A DNA stretch of 64,000 nucleotides from Sphingomonas hankookensis (GCF_022664465.1 NZ_JAKREV010000002.1:765702-829701); one strand, 5' to 3'; shown: positions 28,326 through 41,774, counted from the first letter of the stretch. Notes: a model not told the origin generated them from the sequence alone. Translations and numbers: made by a program.

Positions 28326-29786
28326 TCAGGCGGCGCCGCCGACCATGATTTCGTCGATGCGGATGGTGGGCTGGCCGACGCCGACGTCGAGGTGCTGGCC
28401 CTGCTTGCTGCAACTCGCAACGCCCTCGTCGATCGCCAGGTCGTTGCCGACCATCGAGATATGCTTGAGCGCTTCGTGCCCGACGCCGATCAGCGTCGCG
28501 CCTTCGACCGGCGCGGTGATCCGCCCGTTCTCGATCCGCCACGCCTGGGTCGTGGTGAAATTGAACCGGCCGCTGACGATATCGACCCGCCCGCCGCCGA
28601 ATGCGGTGGCGTAGATACCGTCCTTGACCGACGCGACGACATCCCCCGGCGCATGCTTGCCGTTGAGCAGAAAGGTGTTGGTCATGCGCGGCATCGGCAG
28701 ATGGGCATAGGATTGGCGGCGACCGTTGCCGGTCGGGCGGGCGTTCATCAGCCCAGCGTTCAACCGGTCCTGCAACAGCCCGGTCAGGATACCGTCCTCG
28801 ATCAGCGGCGTGCATGCACCCGCCACGCCCTCGTCATCGATGCCGAACGATCCGATCCGTTCGGGCAGCGACCCGTCGTCGACGACGGTCACGCCCTTCG
28901 CCGCGATGCGTTCGCCGATCCGCCCGGTAAAGGCCGACTGGTTCTTGCGATGGTGATCGCCCTCCAGTCCGTGCCCAATGGCTTCGTGGAACAACACCCC
29001 GCAATAGCCGGGACCGAGCACGACGGGCATCGGCCCGGTGGGCGCCGGCCGCGCGTCGAGGTTGATGCACGCCATGTCGACCGCCTGCGCGACCAATGCA
29101 GCCAACCGCGCATCGTCGACCTCCCCGGCACCGTGCCGGCCACCCAGCCCCGCCTGCCCCGTGGCGCGGCGGCCACCGGCTTCGGCGACGATCGTAACGA
29201 ACAGCTGCATCATCGGCCGGACATCGCCCGCGATCCGCCCGTCGAGATCGGCGACCAGTACCGCCTGATCGACGACGCGCAGCACCGCTTCGACCCGCAT
29301 GACGCGCGGATCGGCGGCGCGCGCCTTCGCATCGATCCGGTCGAGCAGCGCGATCCACGGCACGCTGCTGCCGGGCAGGTTAAGGTCGATCGGCGGATAC
29401 AGGTCATGCCGCGGTGGCGCGCCGGTGATCGGCACAGCCACTGTACCGCCCACGCCACCATCGAGCGCGCGCACCGCCTCCGCCAGCGTCGCGAGCGCGT
29501 CCGCCCCCATATCGGCCGAATGGGCGAAGGCGACCTGTCCGCCGCGTGCCGCGCGTGCGCCGACCCCCTGCGCGATCTGGAACGATCCACCGGCGATGCG
29601 GCCATCCTCCAGCCGAAAGACACGCGTCCGCTTCGCCTCGAAGAACAGGTCGGCAAGGTCGATGCCCGGCGCGGCCAGCGCCCCCAGCGTCCGCGACAGG
29701 TCGGCGGGATCGAGCCCCGCCGGGGTCAGCGTTCGCGCGACGGCGCCATCATAGGACGCCATGGCGGGTTGCATGCCGGCGGTCAT
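28326..29786 (-). CDS. tldD: Metalloprotease subunit TldD
   Basis: TldD is the zinc-bearing half of the TldD/TldE heterodimer, which cleaves unfolded peptides and matures ribosomal peptides such as microcin B17 in E. coli. The 486-residue protein has the HEAIGHGLEGD zinc motif near residues 264-270 and the C-terminal blocks NTFLLNG, DGIYATAFGGGRVD and GVGHEALKHISMVGNDL, typical of TldD. ATG 29786 overlaps the tldE stop (ATGA). A longer frame into tldE is a shadow. Position beside an SbmA/BacA-like transporter suggests a dedicated peptide substrate. Confidence 0.93.
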   Translation of the reverse strand: MTAGMQPAMASYDGAVARTLTPAGLDPADLSRTLGALAAPGIDLADLFFEAKRTRVFRLEDGRIAGGSFQIAQGVGARAARGGQVAFAHSADMGADALATLAEAVRALDGGVGGTVAVPITGAPPRHDLYPPIDLNLPGSSVPWIALLDRIDAKARAADPRVMRVEAVLRVVDQAVLVADLDGRIAGDVRPMMQLFVTIVAEAGGRRATGQAGLGGRHGAGEVDDARLAALVAQAVDMACINLDARPAPTGPMPVVLGPGYCGVLFHEAIGHGLEGDHHRKNQSAFTGRIGERIAAKGVTVVDDGSLPERIGSFGIDDEGVAGACTPLIEDGILTGLLQDRLNAGLMNARPTGNGRRQSYAHLPMPRMTNTFLLNGKHAPGDVVASVKDGIYATAFGGGRVDIVSGRFNFTTTQAWRIENGRITAPVEGATLIGVGHEALKHISMVGNDLAIDEGVASCSKQGQHLDVGVGQPTIRIDEIMVGGAA

Positions 29787-31135
29787 GCCGCGCCTCCAAT
29801 CTGCAGGTCGTCGATCAGGATCGATCCGGTCAGGACCACACCGCTCCGCTCGACATCGTTGCCGACCGCCACGATCCCCATCAGCATGTCGCGCAGATTG
29901 CCGCCGACGGTGACGTCGGTGACGGCATGGACCCGCATGCCGTCTTCGACCCAGCTGCCGCTGACCGCATAGGTCCAGTTGCCGGTGACCGGATCGGTCG
30001 CGCCGCCGGTCATGCGGTGAACGATCAGCCCCCGGCCCATCTGCCGGCAGAGCGCATCGAACGATCCGCCCGGCGTCTGGCTGGTCAATTGCAGGTTCCA
30101 CGGCCCGCCGGCGTTGCCGGTCGACGTCATGCCCAGCCGTCGCGCCGATCGCGTGCCGAGGAACAGTCCCTCTGCTTCGCCACCGTTCAACACCCAACGC
30201 CGCCGCCCGGCGATGCCTTCGCGATCATATCCGCCGCTGCGCAAGCCATAGGGTTCGAACGGGTCCTCCCACAGGTTCAGATGCGATGCGGCGACCTGTC
30301 GTCCCAACGCATCGGGCAGGAACGTCGCGCCGCGCTGCTGCGGATTGCCTGACAGCGCGCCGACCAGATCGCCGATCAGCGCGCCGACAGCCCGCGCCTC
30401 GAACAATACCGGGCTGCGTTGACTAGGGATCGAACGCGCACCGAGTTGGCCCGCGACGCGCGCCACCACCCGCCGGGCGAGTGCCGCCATCGGATCGAGC
30501 CGATCGAACCGGCGGTCGTTGCTTTCGACGCTGTCGTTGACCGCCCCTCCGCCGTCGCGCGCCATCGCCACCAGCCATGCGTGATGGGACGAATAGCGCT
30601 CCCCCCGCGAAAAGCCCGCACTGGTGACCAGCGCTTCGGCACCCTCGCTCGACGCGACGCCCGCGACCAGCGTTTCGATCGTGGCCCCGGGCACGATCGT
30701 GGCAGCGAGCAGCGCGTCGCCCTCCAGCGCCATCGCACGCAGGGCCGACGGATCGCGCCCCGATGGCGCGTCGATCGGCGGCAACGGGGTATCGAGCGCC
30801 ATGTCCGCGAGTGCCGGTGGCAAACCGTCGGGATCGGTACCCATCAGATCGGCGATCGCCAGCGCTTCCTGCGCCGCCTGGGCCATCGCTGCGGGATCGA
30901 ACGCCGCCGTGGTCGCGGTGCCGGCACGGGCGCCACGATACAGCGTCAGCGTCAGCCCCTGTCCCGCGTCACGCAGCGCGGTGTCGACCTCGCCGCCGCG
31001 TGCCGTGACGCGCACCCCGGCATTCGCACGGACCGAGGCGACGGCATGGTCGGCGCCGATCGATCGCGCGATGGCAACCGCCTGCGCGCCGACGTCCTGC
31101 AACCGGTCGACATCGGTGGACAACATCCGGGTCAT
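29783..31135 (-). CDS. tldE: Metalloprotease subunit TldE/PmbA
   Basis: This is the partner subunit of TldD, lacking the HExxxH zinc motif, as expected. The 450-residue protein has PmbA-type blocks: GVRVTARGGEVDTALRDAGQGLTLTLYRGARAGTA-like N-terminal core, RSPVLFEARAVGALIGDLVGALSG, GLFLGTRSARRLGMTSTGNAGGPWNL and NWTYAVSGSWVEDG. The ATG overlaps the ABC transporter stop by 4 bases and its own stop overlaps tldD. In many bacteria tldD and tldE are unlinked; the tight coupling here with a transporter is notable. Confidence 0.92.
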   Translation of the reverse strand: MTRMLSTDVDRLQDVGAQAVAIARSIGADHAVASVRANAGVRVTARGGEVDTALRDAGQGLTLTLYRGARAGTATTAAFDPAAMAQAAQEALAIADLMGTDPDGLPPALADMALDTPLPPIDAPSGRDPSALRAMALEGDALLAATIVPGATIETLVAGVASSEGAEALVTSAGFSRGERYSSHHAWLVAMARDGGGAVNDSVESNDRRFDRLDPMAALARRVVARVAGQLGARSIPSQRSPVLFEARAVGALIGDLVGALSGNPQQRGATFLPDALGRQVAASHLNLWEDPFEPYGLRSGGYDREGIAGRRRWVLNGGEAEGLFLGTRSARRLGMTSTGNAGGPWNLQLTSQTPGGSFDALCRQMGRGLIVHRMTGGATDPVTGNWTYAVSGSWVEDGMRVHAVTDVTVGGNLRDMLMGIVAVGNDVERSGVVLTGSILIDDLQIGGAA

Positions 31136-32916
31136 GCGAGCGCCTCGATCGGTCCGCCGGTCGCGCGGCCGTCCGCAATCACCAGCGCATGGTCGTGATA
31201 ACGATGCAGCCGTTCTTCATGGACGACGCTGACCAGCGTCACGAACGGCAGATGCGCAGCGAGCATCCGATGGAAATGCTCGGTATTGGCGGGATCGAGC
31301 GCGCTGGTGGCTTCGTCAAGGATCAGCAATGAAGGTTTTTGCAGCAGGATGCGGGCCAGCGCGATGCGCTGCTGCTCGCCAGGCGACAGTTCCTCCTGCC
31401 ACAGCCGCAAGGCATGCAGGTCGACCAGCAGATGCCCGAGATGCGCATCCTCCAGCAACGCGGCGATCGTCGCATCGTCGTGATCCTCCGGCGCGTCGGG
31501 GAAGCATATGGCTGCCTTCAACGTGCCGAGCGGCAGGTACAGGCGCTGCGGCACGAACATGGTCGTCGACCGGTCGGCCAGCGCCACACCGCCCTCACCG
31601 TCGCGCCACAGGCCACCCAGCGCCAGCAGCAACGTGCTCTTGCCGGCGCCCGACGGGCCGCGAATGACCCAGCGTTCGCCGCGGCGCACCTGCCAGTCGC
31701 CGATCACGACCAGCGGTTCGCCATGCGGACGCCGGAGTGTGAGCGCCGAGGTCGCCAGCGCGACCCCCGCCGCCGCACCCCCGGACACCTCGATCCCCGC
31801 CACCCGTTCATGATCGATGGCATCGTCCAGCGCCTTCAGGCGGTTGAGATAGGCGACCTGCTGCGCAATCCGGGGATAGAGTTGGACGAAATACCCGATC
31901 TGCGGCGTCAGCTGGGTAAAGGCGTTCACGCCCCCCATCACCTGACCGAAGCTGATCGATCGCGCAAAATAACTCGGCACCAGCAGGAACAGCGGGATGA
32001 TCGATCCCAGCCGGTCGTACAGCCCGTTGGCGGTTCTGAGCCCGACATTGGTGAGCACGACCGAGCGGAAGCTGCGGCGGACGTTGTCGAACGCGATGCC
32101 CAGCGATGCGCGTTCGGTCGGGACAGCATTGGCCAGTCCGATCTGCGCGGCATTCCGCCGGACATGGATCAGTCCGGCGCGGAAATCCGCCTCACGGTGC
32201 TGATACCGCATCGTCGCACGGATGAACGGCTTGCCCAGCAGGACCATCACCACGCTCATCGCCAGCGTATAGCCGACCGCGTACCACACAGTGCTGCCGG
32301 GGATCGAGATCGCGCGGCCAAAGGCGGTGAACGCGATCGGCGGCGCCGTTTCCAGCAGCACGCCGATCATCAGGACCGTCTGCACGACCGCACCTAATGC
32401 GCCCAGAATGATCGACAGCAATCCGATGCCGACGTCGGTCACCAGCCTGACATCTTCGGCGATACGCTGATCGGGGTTGTCGATGACGCGGACGCGCTCG
32501 ATCTCGACATAGCGGTGCCGCGCCATCCAGCGGTCGAGATATTTCTCGGTCAGGTAGGTTCGCCAGCGCAGGCTGAGGAACTGGGTCACCACCGGCTCCA
32601 CCGCGATCCAGAGGATCTGCACGGCAAGCAGGCCGACGAACGTCATCACGAGCGGCACGAACCGCGCCACTTCGCGCTGTTCGACGCTTTCGTAAAAGGT
32701 CTGCTGCCAGCGATTGACGCCCAGCATCATGTAGCCAAGCCCGAACTGGAAGGCGATGAGCGCGATCAGCGCGGCCCAGGCGAACTTCCAGTCCTTCGAG
32801 GTCCAGTAATCGCGGATCAGGCCAAAGGCATGCCGCCACCGCTCCCCCGCCGGCTGGGGCGGGGCGAGGCCCGTCTCGCGACGGGACTCTCCGGACGGGA
32901 TCGGTGGGGGCAGCAT
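31132..32916 (-). CDS. SbmA/BacA-like (ABC_membrane_2) ABC transporter, permease-ATPase fusion
   Basis: This 594-residue half transporter has a membrane domain of about six helices (FAWAALIALIAFQFGLGYMML onward), with WRTYLTEKYLDRWMARHRYVEIERV typical of the YddA/SbmA/BacA branch. A C-terminal ATPase domain has Walker A GPSGAGKST (about residue 420), signature LSPGEQQR and Walker B LLILDEATSALD. SbmA/BacA relatives import peptides; ATP-driven versions move peptides or peptide-like metabolites. It starts 31 bases after the TonB receptor stop and overlaps tldE. Direction of transport cannot be read from sequence; the receptor upstream favours import. Confidence 0.9.
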   Translation of the reverse strand: MLPPPIPSGESRRETGLAPPQPAGERWRHAFGLIRDYWTSKDWKFAWAALIALIAFQFGLGYMMLGVNRWQQTFYESVEQREVARFVPLVMTFVGLLAVQILWIAVEPVVTQFLSLRWRTYLTEKYLDRWMARHRYVEIERVRVIDNPDQRIAEDVRLVTDVGIGLLSIILGALGAVVQTVLMIGVLLETAPPIAFTAFGRAISIPGSTVWYAVGYTLAMSVVMVLLGKPFIRATMRYQHREADFRAGLIHVRRNAAQIGLANAVPTERASLGIAFDNVRRSFRSVVLTNVGLRTANGLYDRLGSIIPLFLLVPSYFARSISFGQVMGGVNAFTQLTPQIGYFVQLYPRIAQQVAYLNRLKALDDAIDHERVAGIEVSGGAAAGVALATSALTLRRPHGEPLVVIGDWQVRRGERWVIRGPSGAGKSTLLLALGGLWRDGEGGVALADRSTTMFVPQRLYLPLGTLKAAICFPDAPEDHDDATIAALLEDAHLGHLLVDLHALRLWQEELSPGEQQRIALARILLQKPSLLILDEATSALDPANTEHFHRMLAAHLPFVTLVSVVHEERLHRYHDHALVIADGRATGGPIEALA

Positions 32917-32947
32917 CCTTTGGTCCTCGTGTTCGTCGTCGCCCGGC

Positions 32948-35269
32948 TCAGCGGAACCGGTAGCCGGCGGTCAGACGCCAGATCCGCGGTTCGCCGATCG
33001 GAACATAGGTCGTGGTCGATGTCGGGTTGTAGTTCACCCGGTCGAACAGGTTGCGGATACCGAAATTCAGGTCGAACTTGCCGACCGTCAGGAAGGCGTT
33101 GAGATCGACCTGGTTCGTACCCTCCAGCCGATACAGGTTCAGCGAATCGATCGCGATGCTGGAGCGGCCATAGGTGCCGATGCCTGCACCCGCGCTCACC
33201 TGATCCGCCACCTTGTGCCGGTAGGAGGTGTAGAGGCTGTACTGATCGCGCGGCTGCAACGTCACCGTCGTTCCGTCGGTGAAGGTGCCGGGGACCGACA
33301 GCTTGTAGTTGGTCCGCGTGAAATTGCCGCTGATCGTCCAGCCGCGCAGCGGTTCACCCTGGATGCCCAGGTCGATCCCCTTGGCCGTCTGGCCCGGTAG
33401 GTTGATGTAGGCCCCGGGCGTCGTCCGGTCGGCATCCTTCAAATTGCTCTGGTACAGGTCGAAATAGGATGCGTTGATCAGCACCCGCTTGTTGAACAGG
33501 TCCCATTTGATGCCGGCTTCGGCGTTCCGCGTGTCAGTGTCGGGCAACAGGACATTGTTGGCATCATATTGGAAACTGGGGATAAAGCCGTAGCCGAGCG
33601 TTCCGTATAGCGACAGGTCGTCGGTAACGGTAAAGACCGCACCATAGCTCGGCGTCGTCTGTCCGTCCGACTTGTACGTCATCGTCGGCTGGTTGCGCTG
33701 TGTGCCGCTGAAATCCGACGCCGTGCGCCGCGCGCTCGCCATCAGCGCCAGCCGCCAGAATTTCAGCAGATACTGACCGTAAAAGGACGTCTGCGTGCCT
33801 ACGCCGGCGTTGTTGGCCCGGTATGCCGCCGGCCGCACCGGCAGCGCCGGCGACTTCGTCACGTAATTATACAGCAGGAAGCCACCGTTCGAGACGGCGT
33901 CGTCCTGCGTGATGTCGAAGCTGGAATACATGCCGCCGACGATGATCTTGTGTTCGAACGCTCCGGTGCTGAAGGCCGCCCGGACATAGCCGTCGACGAC
34001 GTCGTTGTTGCTCTGCTGGCTGACGCCGGTCCGCGACAGGAGCAGCGTCTCGGGTGCAAGCAGCACGAACGGCGAATATTGCCGCAGCAGCAGCGACGAA
34101 TCCTGATGCTGATAATGCGCCGCGACGATCAGCCAGTTCCCGAATTGCTGCTTGGCCTGAATGTCGTAGATCGTGCCGGTGATCTGCGAATATTGATCCT
34201 TGTCGCCGATGAACGGCGTGCCGAACGGGATCGCGATCGGACGCTTCGCGGTCGTGTCGTACAGCGTGTACGGGATCATGCCGAAGATCTGGTTGGTCGC
34301 GGTCAGGCTGGCGGTGATGTCGGTCTGCGCGTTCTTGAACCGGATTGACGGCGCCAGCAGATAATCCTCGTTGCCGCGATATCCGCCGAAATTGCGGTCG
34401 GAATCGGCGGCGGTCGCGATGATGCGGGCACTGACGCGCTGGTCCGACGTGATCGCGCGATTGGCGTCGACCGTGATCCGGCCCGCGCCGAACGATCCGG
34501 CTTCGGCCGACACGTACAACCGCTCCTCCGCGCTGGGCTTCTTGGTCACGATGTTGACCGTGCCGCCCAGACTGTCGCCGCCCAGCAGGATCGCGTCGGG
34601 ACCCTTCAGCACCTCCAGACGCTCGACATTGGCGACCGACTGGGTGCTGCCCGCCGCGAACAGGCTGCTGGACGGTGCCGGCGCACCGTTGACCGCCCCG
34701 CCCGAGGTGAACCCGCGCACAGTGTATCCGACGCCGCCCTGAACCGTCGCGCTGTTGACGGTGACGCCGCCTGCGTTGCGCAACGCGTCGGGCAGGGTCT
34801 GCGCCTGCTGTTCGGCCAGCAGTTTGGACGAGATCACCTGCGTATTGCGCGGCTGGTCGCGCAGCGATTCGCCGGTGCGGGTCGAACTGGTGTCGCCCCG
34901 GACCAGGATGCTCGTCTCCGCCTCGTCGCGGCGGGCGACGACGACGATGCCGTTTTCGACGAGGATGCTGCCGTCGCTGCGGACGGTGACCTCCACCGCC
35001 TTGCCGCGCGTCGCCTGCTGCACCGCATCGGCGGCGGTCCGGGCGTTGCGGACCGGTGCGGAGGTCAGGTGCCGGACCGCATCGGGATCGACCTCCACCT
35101 GGGTTCCGCTCTGTGCCTGGATCATCTGCAGCGCGCGGCCGAGCTCCATTGTGGGCAAGGTGATCGGCGCGCTTTGGGCAAAGGCCGGCACCGGTGCGAT
35201 GCACGCCAGCATCGGAACGAGTGCGACGGCGGCAACATGAACATGCGTGATGGCATGACGACGTGACAT
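32948..35269 (-). CDS. TonB-dependent siderophore-type receptor with N-terminal STN domain
   Basis: This 773-residue receptor starts at ATG 35269, with GGGGGAGAT upstream; the longer frame has no ribosome site. A signal peptide ends AFAQ near residue 32. An STN domain follows (LPTMELGRALQMIQAQSGTQ, about 37-110), which in FecA-type receptors contacts an anti-sigma factor. No sigma/anti-sigma pair is seen here. The plug (NTQVISSKLLAEQQAQTLPDALRNAGGV, VERLEVLKGPDAILLGGDSLGGTVN) and barrel (ending WRLTAGYRFR) match the ferric-siderophore receptor group. It heads the operon with the ABC transporter and TldE/TldD. Confidence 0.92.
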   Translation of the reverse strand: MSRRHAITHVHVAAVALVPMLACIAPVPAFAQSAPITLPTMELGRALQMIQAQSGTQVEVDPDAVRHLTSAPVRNARTAADAVQQATRGKAVEVTVRSDGSILVENGIVVVARRDEAETSILVRGDTSSTRTGESLRDQPRNTQVISSKLLAEQQAQTLPDALRNAGGVTVNSATVQGGVGYTVRGFTSGGAVNGAPAPSSSLFAAGSTQSVANVERLEVLKGPDAILLGGDSLGGTVNIVTKKPSAEERLYVSAEAGSFGAGRITVDANRAITSDQRVSARIIATAADSDRNFGGYRGNEDYLLAPSIRFKNAQTDITASLTATNQIFGMIPYTLYDTTAKRPIAIPFGTPFIGDKDQYSQITGTIYDIQAKQQFGNWLIVAAHYQHQDSSLLLRQYSPFVLLAPETLLLSRTGVSQQSNNDVVDGYVRAAFSTGAFEHKIIVGGMYSSFDITQDDAVSNGGFLLYNYVTKSPALPVRPAAYRANNAGVGTQTSFYGQYLLKFWRLALMASARRTASDFSGTQRNQPTMTYKSDGQTTPSYGAVFTVTDDLSLYGTLGYGFIPSFQYDANNVLLPDTDTRNAEAGIKWDLFNKRVLINASYFDLYQSNLKDADRTTPGAYINLPGQTAKGIDLGIQGEPLRGWTISGNFTRTNYKLSVPGTFTDGTTVTLQPRDQYSLYTSYRHKVADQVSAGAGIGTYGRSSIAIDSLNLYRLEGTNQVDLNAFLTVGKFDLNFGIRNLFDRVNYNPTSTTTYVPIGEPRIWRLTAGYRFR

Positions 35270-35530
35270 AATATCTCCCCCTTCTCGGCAACGTTGCGCC
35301 GTCCCGGCCCACGGCCCATCGGCCGCGGGCGGGATCACGCGATGCGCGATACCCCATAGTCTTGCTGGAACTTCCCCCTGGCCGGGCGAAGCGATCGACC
35401 GCCGCCGCCCTTGACCGGGCGTGTCGGCTATTCGTCCTGCGTCGATCGAAACCGTTTCCGTCACTAGCAAAGCCGCAAGGGATGGTCCGTTTCGATCGTT
35501 GTTGAAGACTGATCCTTACATATCGGTGCA

Positions 35531-36566
35531 TCAAATTGTAATATTCGATGCTGCCATCCGGTTTTTGGATGGCGCCCCGATGCCGTTGCGCGCAAGGACC
35601 ATCTGGTCGATCAGCCAGCGGATCATCGGCTCTTCGGCGCGATAGGGCTGCCACTGAACGACCAGCTGCGACGACGGCACCGCGAACATCGGGCTGCACA
35701 GCGCGACCGGAAGATAGGCGGCGCAGTGCTGCGCGAACCAGTTGCTGGTCGTGACGATCAGGTCGGTCTGCATCGCGAGCATCGGCAGCATCGAATGCAG
35801 GCCGGTGCGCACGACGACGTTGCGCCGGGCGATCGGATGCATCGCATCGAAGCGGCCGAACATCGCCGATTCGATATGATCGTCAACCGCCGCATGGCGC
35901 GCCGCCAGATACGCTTCCGCCGACACGTCGCGCCCGGCCAGCGGGTGATGTCTGCACACCATGCCGGTCAAGCGATGGTCGTGGATCGGGAGCGCATTCA
36001 GCGCCGGATCGACCATGCCTTCGGGAACGATCGCGACGTCGACGCCGGCATCGAACATCCGGCGGACAGAGCCGGGTACGAACGGCGCGGCGCGGATGGT
36101 GATGCCCGGTGCCGCGTCATGCAGACCGGGAATCAGGCGGCTGAAGAACGGCAACTCGACGATCTCCGGCGCGGCGATCGTGATCGTCTGGCGCGCCGTC
36201 GCCGGATCGAAATCCAGCGTCAGGCGGAACGTGTCGTCGACCTCGCGCAGCACCCGCCCGACCCGCGGAGACAGCGCCTCGCCCAGCGCCGTCAGCCGCC
36301 GGCGATCGCCATACAGGATCAGCTCGTCGCCGAAATGGTCACGCAGCTGGCGCAGCTTCGCGCTCATCGCCGGCTGGCTGAGCGCGATCGAATGCGCGGC
36401 GGCGGTCAGCGATTGCGAACTGAGGAGCGCATCCAGCGCATAGAGCAGGTTGATGTTCAGCCGTCGCAGGCGCGTACGCGGTTCCGGATCGAGCGGTGTT
36501 TCGAAATCATCCACCGAATGGCCCCTGCTGTTGTTCGAGCGAACCTGATCCATTCCCCCGCCGCTG

Positions 36567-36580
<14 letters not shown>
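35531..36580 (-). CDS. LysR-family transcriptional regulator
   Basis: This is a 349-residue LysR-type regulator with the helix-turn-helix block LNINLLYALDALLSSQSLTAAAHSIALSQPAMSAKLRQLRDHFGDELILYGDRR. That block resembles the NodD/PnbR-like group, and it is followed by an effector domain. ATG 36580 overlaps the end of the oxoprolinase gene by 14 bases; ATG 36553 is an alternative start. It is the gene directly upstream of the TonB receptor operon in the same direction, separated by 261 bases, and is a plausible regulator of that operon. Confidence 0.88.
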
Positions 36581-40148
<3,568 letters not shown>

Positions 40149-40194
40149 GCAATCTTCCTTATTGACGATTTATCGATGAATCATCTCTTACATG

Positions 40195-40224
40195 TTGACA
40201 TATTATTTGACTAGTCGGATGATT
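40195..40224 (+). promoter_or_regulatory. Putative promoter of the winged-helix regulator gene
   Basis: A consensus -35 box TTGACA at 40195-40200 is followed after 17-18 bases by GATGATT at 40218-40224 as a possible -10. The gap between the divergent genes is AT-rich compared with the rest of the window, and AATCATC (about 40180) faces GATGATT as an inverted pair. This supports a start downstream at GTG 40252. Confidence 0.45.
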
Positions 40225-40251
40225 GCGGCGGTTTTTGGAAAGGTTCGGGTG

Positions 40252-40764
40252 GTGACAGCGCAGCGTGGCAAGACGATCGTTTCCTCGGCACATCTGGCCG
40301 ATGGTGCCGTTCCTGCGCTGTCCGAACTGGAATTCAGCCTGACGCTGGCGGCGACCGCCTATCATCGCTGGATCGCGCGGTGCGCGACGGCAGCGGGGAT
40401 CGCGCTTGCCCCGCTCGACGTGCTGATCCTGCATACCGTGCGCCACCGCGACCGGCCCAAGCGGCTGGCCGATGTTGCGCTGGTGCTGGATATCGAGGAC
40501 ACGCATCTGGTGACCTATGCGATCCGCAAGCTGGATCAGGCCGGGCTGGTCGCGACGCACCGCGCGGGCAAGGAAAAGCTGGTGACGGCGACCGACAAGG
40601 GCCGCGACTTCTGCACCGCCTATCGCGACCTGCGCGAAACGATGCTGGCGGAGGCGATCGCCGCCGACGGCCCAGACGCGGCGCAATTGTCGCAAGCCGC
40701 CGCGCTGCTGCGGCGCCTGTCGGGTCAGTATAACCAGGCCGCACGCGCGGCGGCGACGCTGTGA
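40252..40764 (+). CDS. MarR-like winged-helix transcriptional regulator
   Basis: This 170-residue regulator has a winged-helix block: LDVLILHTVRHRDRPKRLADVALVLDIEDTHLVTYAIRKLDQAGLVATHRAGKEKLVTATDKGRDF, with the MarR-type wing. I chose GTG 40252 (or GTG 40249) because GGAAAGG lies 5-8 bases upstream. The frame from ATG 40192 would start inside a probable promoter. Its stop overlaps the next start (TGATG). It is divergent from the oxoprolinase and probably controls it. Confidence 0.8.
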   Translation: MTAQRGKTIVSSAHLADGAVPALSELEFSLTLAATAYHRWIARCATAAGIALAPLDVLILHTVRHRDRPKRLADVALVLDIEDTHLVTYAIRKLDQAGLVATHRAGKEKLVTATDKGRDFCTAYRDLRETMLAEAIAADGPDAAQLSQAAALLRRLSGQYNQAARAAATL

Positions 40765-41762
40765 TGCATCCGGTGCTCGACGCCGACCTCGCCGGTCGTT
40801 TCGCGCGGATCGCACTCGGCCATGTGACGCGCGAATATCCGCACAAGCCCGACCATGTCATGACGTCGGCCGACGATGTGTACCTGCCGTCGCAGGTGCA
40901 TCCTTTATTCTATGGCAGCTTCGACTGGCACAGCTGCGTCCATAGCTATTGGCTGCTCGCCCGCGTCGCGCGGCTGTTCCCCGCCTTGCCCGAAGCCAAG
41001 GCAATCGAGACGCTCTTCGTCGACAGCTTCACCGCGCAGAAGGTCGCGGTCGAATGCGCCTATCTCGACCGGCCGGCCTCGCGCGGGTTCGAGCGGACCT
41101 ATGGCTGGGCGTGGGCGCTGATGCTTTCGGCCGAGTTGACCCTGGGCAACAGCCGCCATGCCGCGACGCTGCAGCCGCTGGCGAATGCGTTCGTGGCGCG
41201 GTTCCACGCCTTTCTGCCGCTGCTCGACTATCCGATCCGTGCCGGCACCCATGCGAACACCGCGTTCGCGCTGATTCTGGCCGAGCTTTATGCCGCGGTG
41301 ACGGGCGACCAAGGCCTCGTCACGCTGCTGCGCGACCGGGCGCGACACTGGTTCGCGGCAGACCGCGCGGCACCGGCGCTGGAACCGGGTGGCGACGAAT
41401 TCCTCTCCGCGACGCTCACCGAAGCGGTGGCGATGCGGCGCCTGCTGCCCGATGCCGAGTTCGCCGCGTGGTTCGCGCGGTTCCTGCCCGAGTTGGCCGG
41501 GGACGATGCGGCGCCGATCTTCGCCCCCGCGCGGGTCAGCGATCGCAGCGACGGCAAGATCGCGCATCTCGACGGGCTGAACCTCAGCCGGGCATGGATG
41601 CTGCGAACGCTGGCACCCACGCTGTCGCCGGGCGCGGCGGAGGTGGTGCAGGCGAGCGCCGACGACCATCTCGCCGCAGCGCTCGATACCGTCGCGGGGC
41701 ATTATATGGGCGAACACTGGCTTGCGACGTTCGCGCTGCTGGCGCTGAGCGAAGCCGCCTGA
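40764..41762 (+). CDS. DUF2891-like protein
   Basis: This is a 332-residue soluble protein resembling DUF2891 as I recall it: LFYGSFDWHSCVHSYWLLARVARLFP, ERTYGWAWALMLSAEL and YPIRAGTHANTAFALILA. The many helices suggest an alpha/alpha toroid, a fold of sugar-acting enzymes, but no catalytic role is established. ATG 40764 overlaps the regulator stop by one base, so the pair forms an operon. The downstream FAD reductase gene is convergent. Confidence 0.8.
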   Translation: MHPVLDADLAGRFARIALGHVTREYPHKPDHVMTSADDVYLPSQVHPLFYGSFDWHSCVHSYWLLARVARLFPALPEAKAIETLFVDSFTAQKVAVECAYLDRPASRGFERTYGWAWALMLSAELTLGNSRHAATLQPLANAFVARFHAFLPLLDYPIRAGTHANTAFALILAELYAAVTGDQGLVTLLRDRARHWFAADRAAPALEPGGDEFLSATLTEAVAMRRLLPDAEFAAWFARFLPELAGDDAAPIFAPARVSDRSDGKIAHLDGLNLSRAWMLRTLAPTLSPGAAEVVQASADDHLAAALDTVAGHYMGEHWLATFALLALSEAA

Positions 41763-41774
41763 GCGGCGGCATCC

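Noticed and set aside
35446..35460. GAAACCGTTTC palindrome upstream of the STN-type TonB receptor as a LacI operator
   Set aside because: It has short arms and a different core from the pectin operators, and a LysR gene rather than a LacI gene is adjacent; too weak to call.
35421..35645. Small plus-strand frame between the TonB receptor and LysR genes as a precursor peptide
   Set aside because: Most of it is antisense to the LysR 3' end and no leader/core pattern or good ribosome site is seen.
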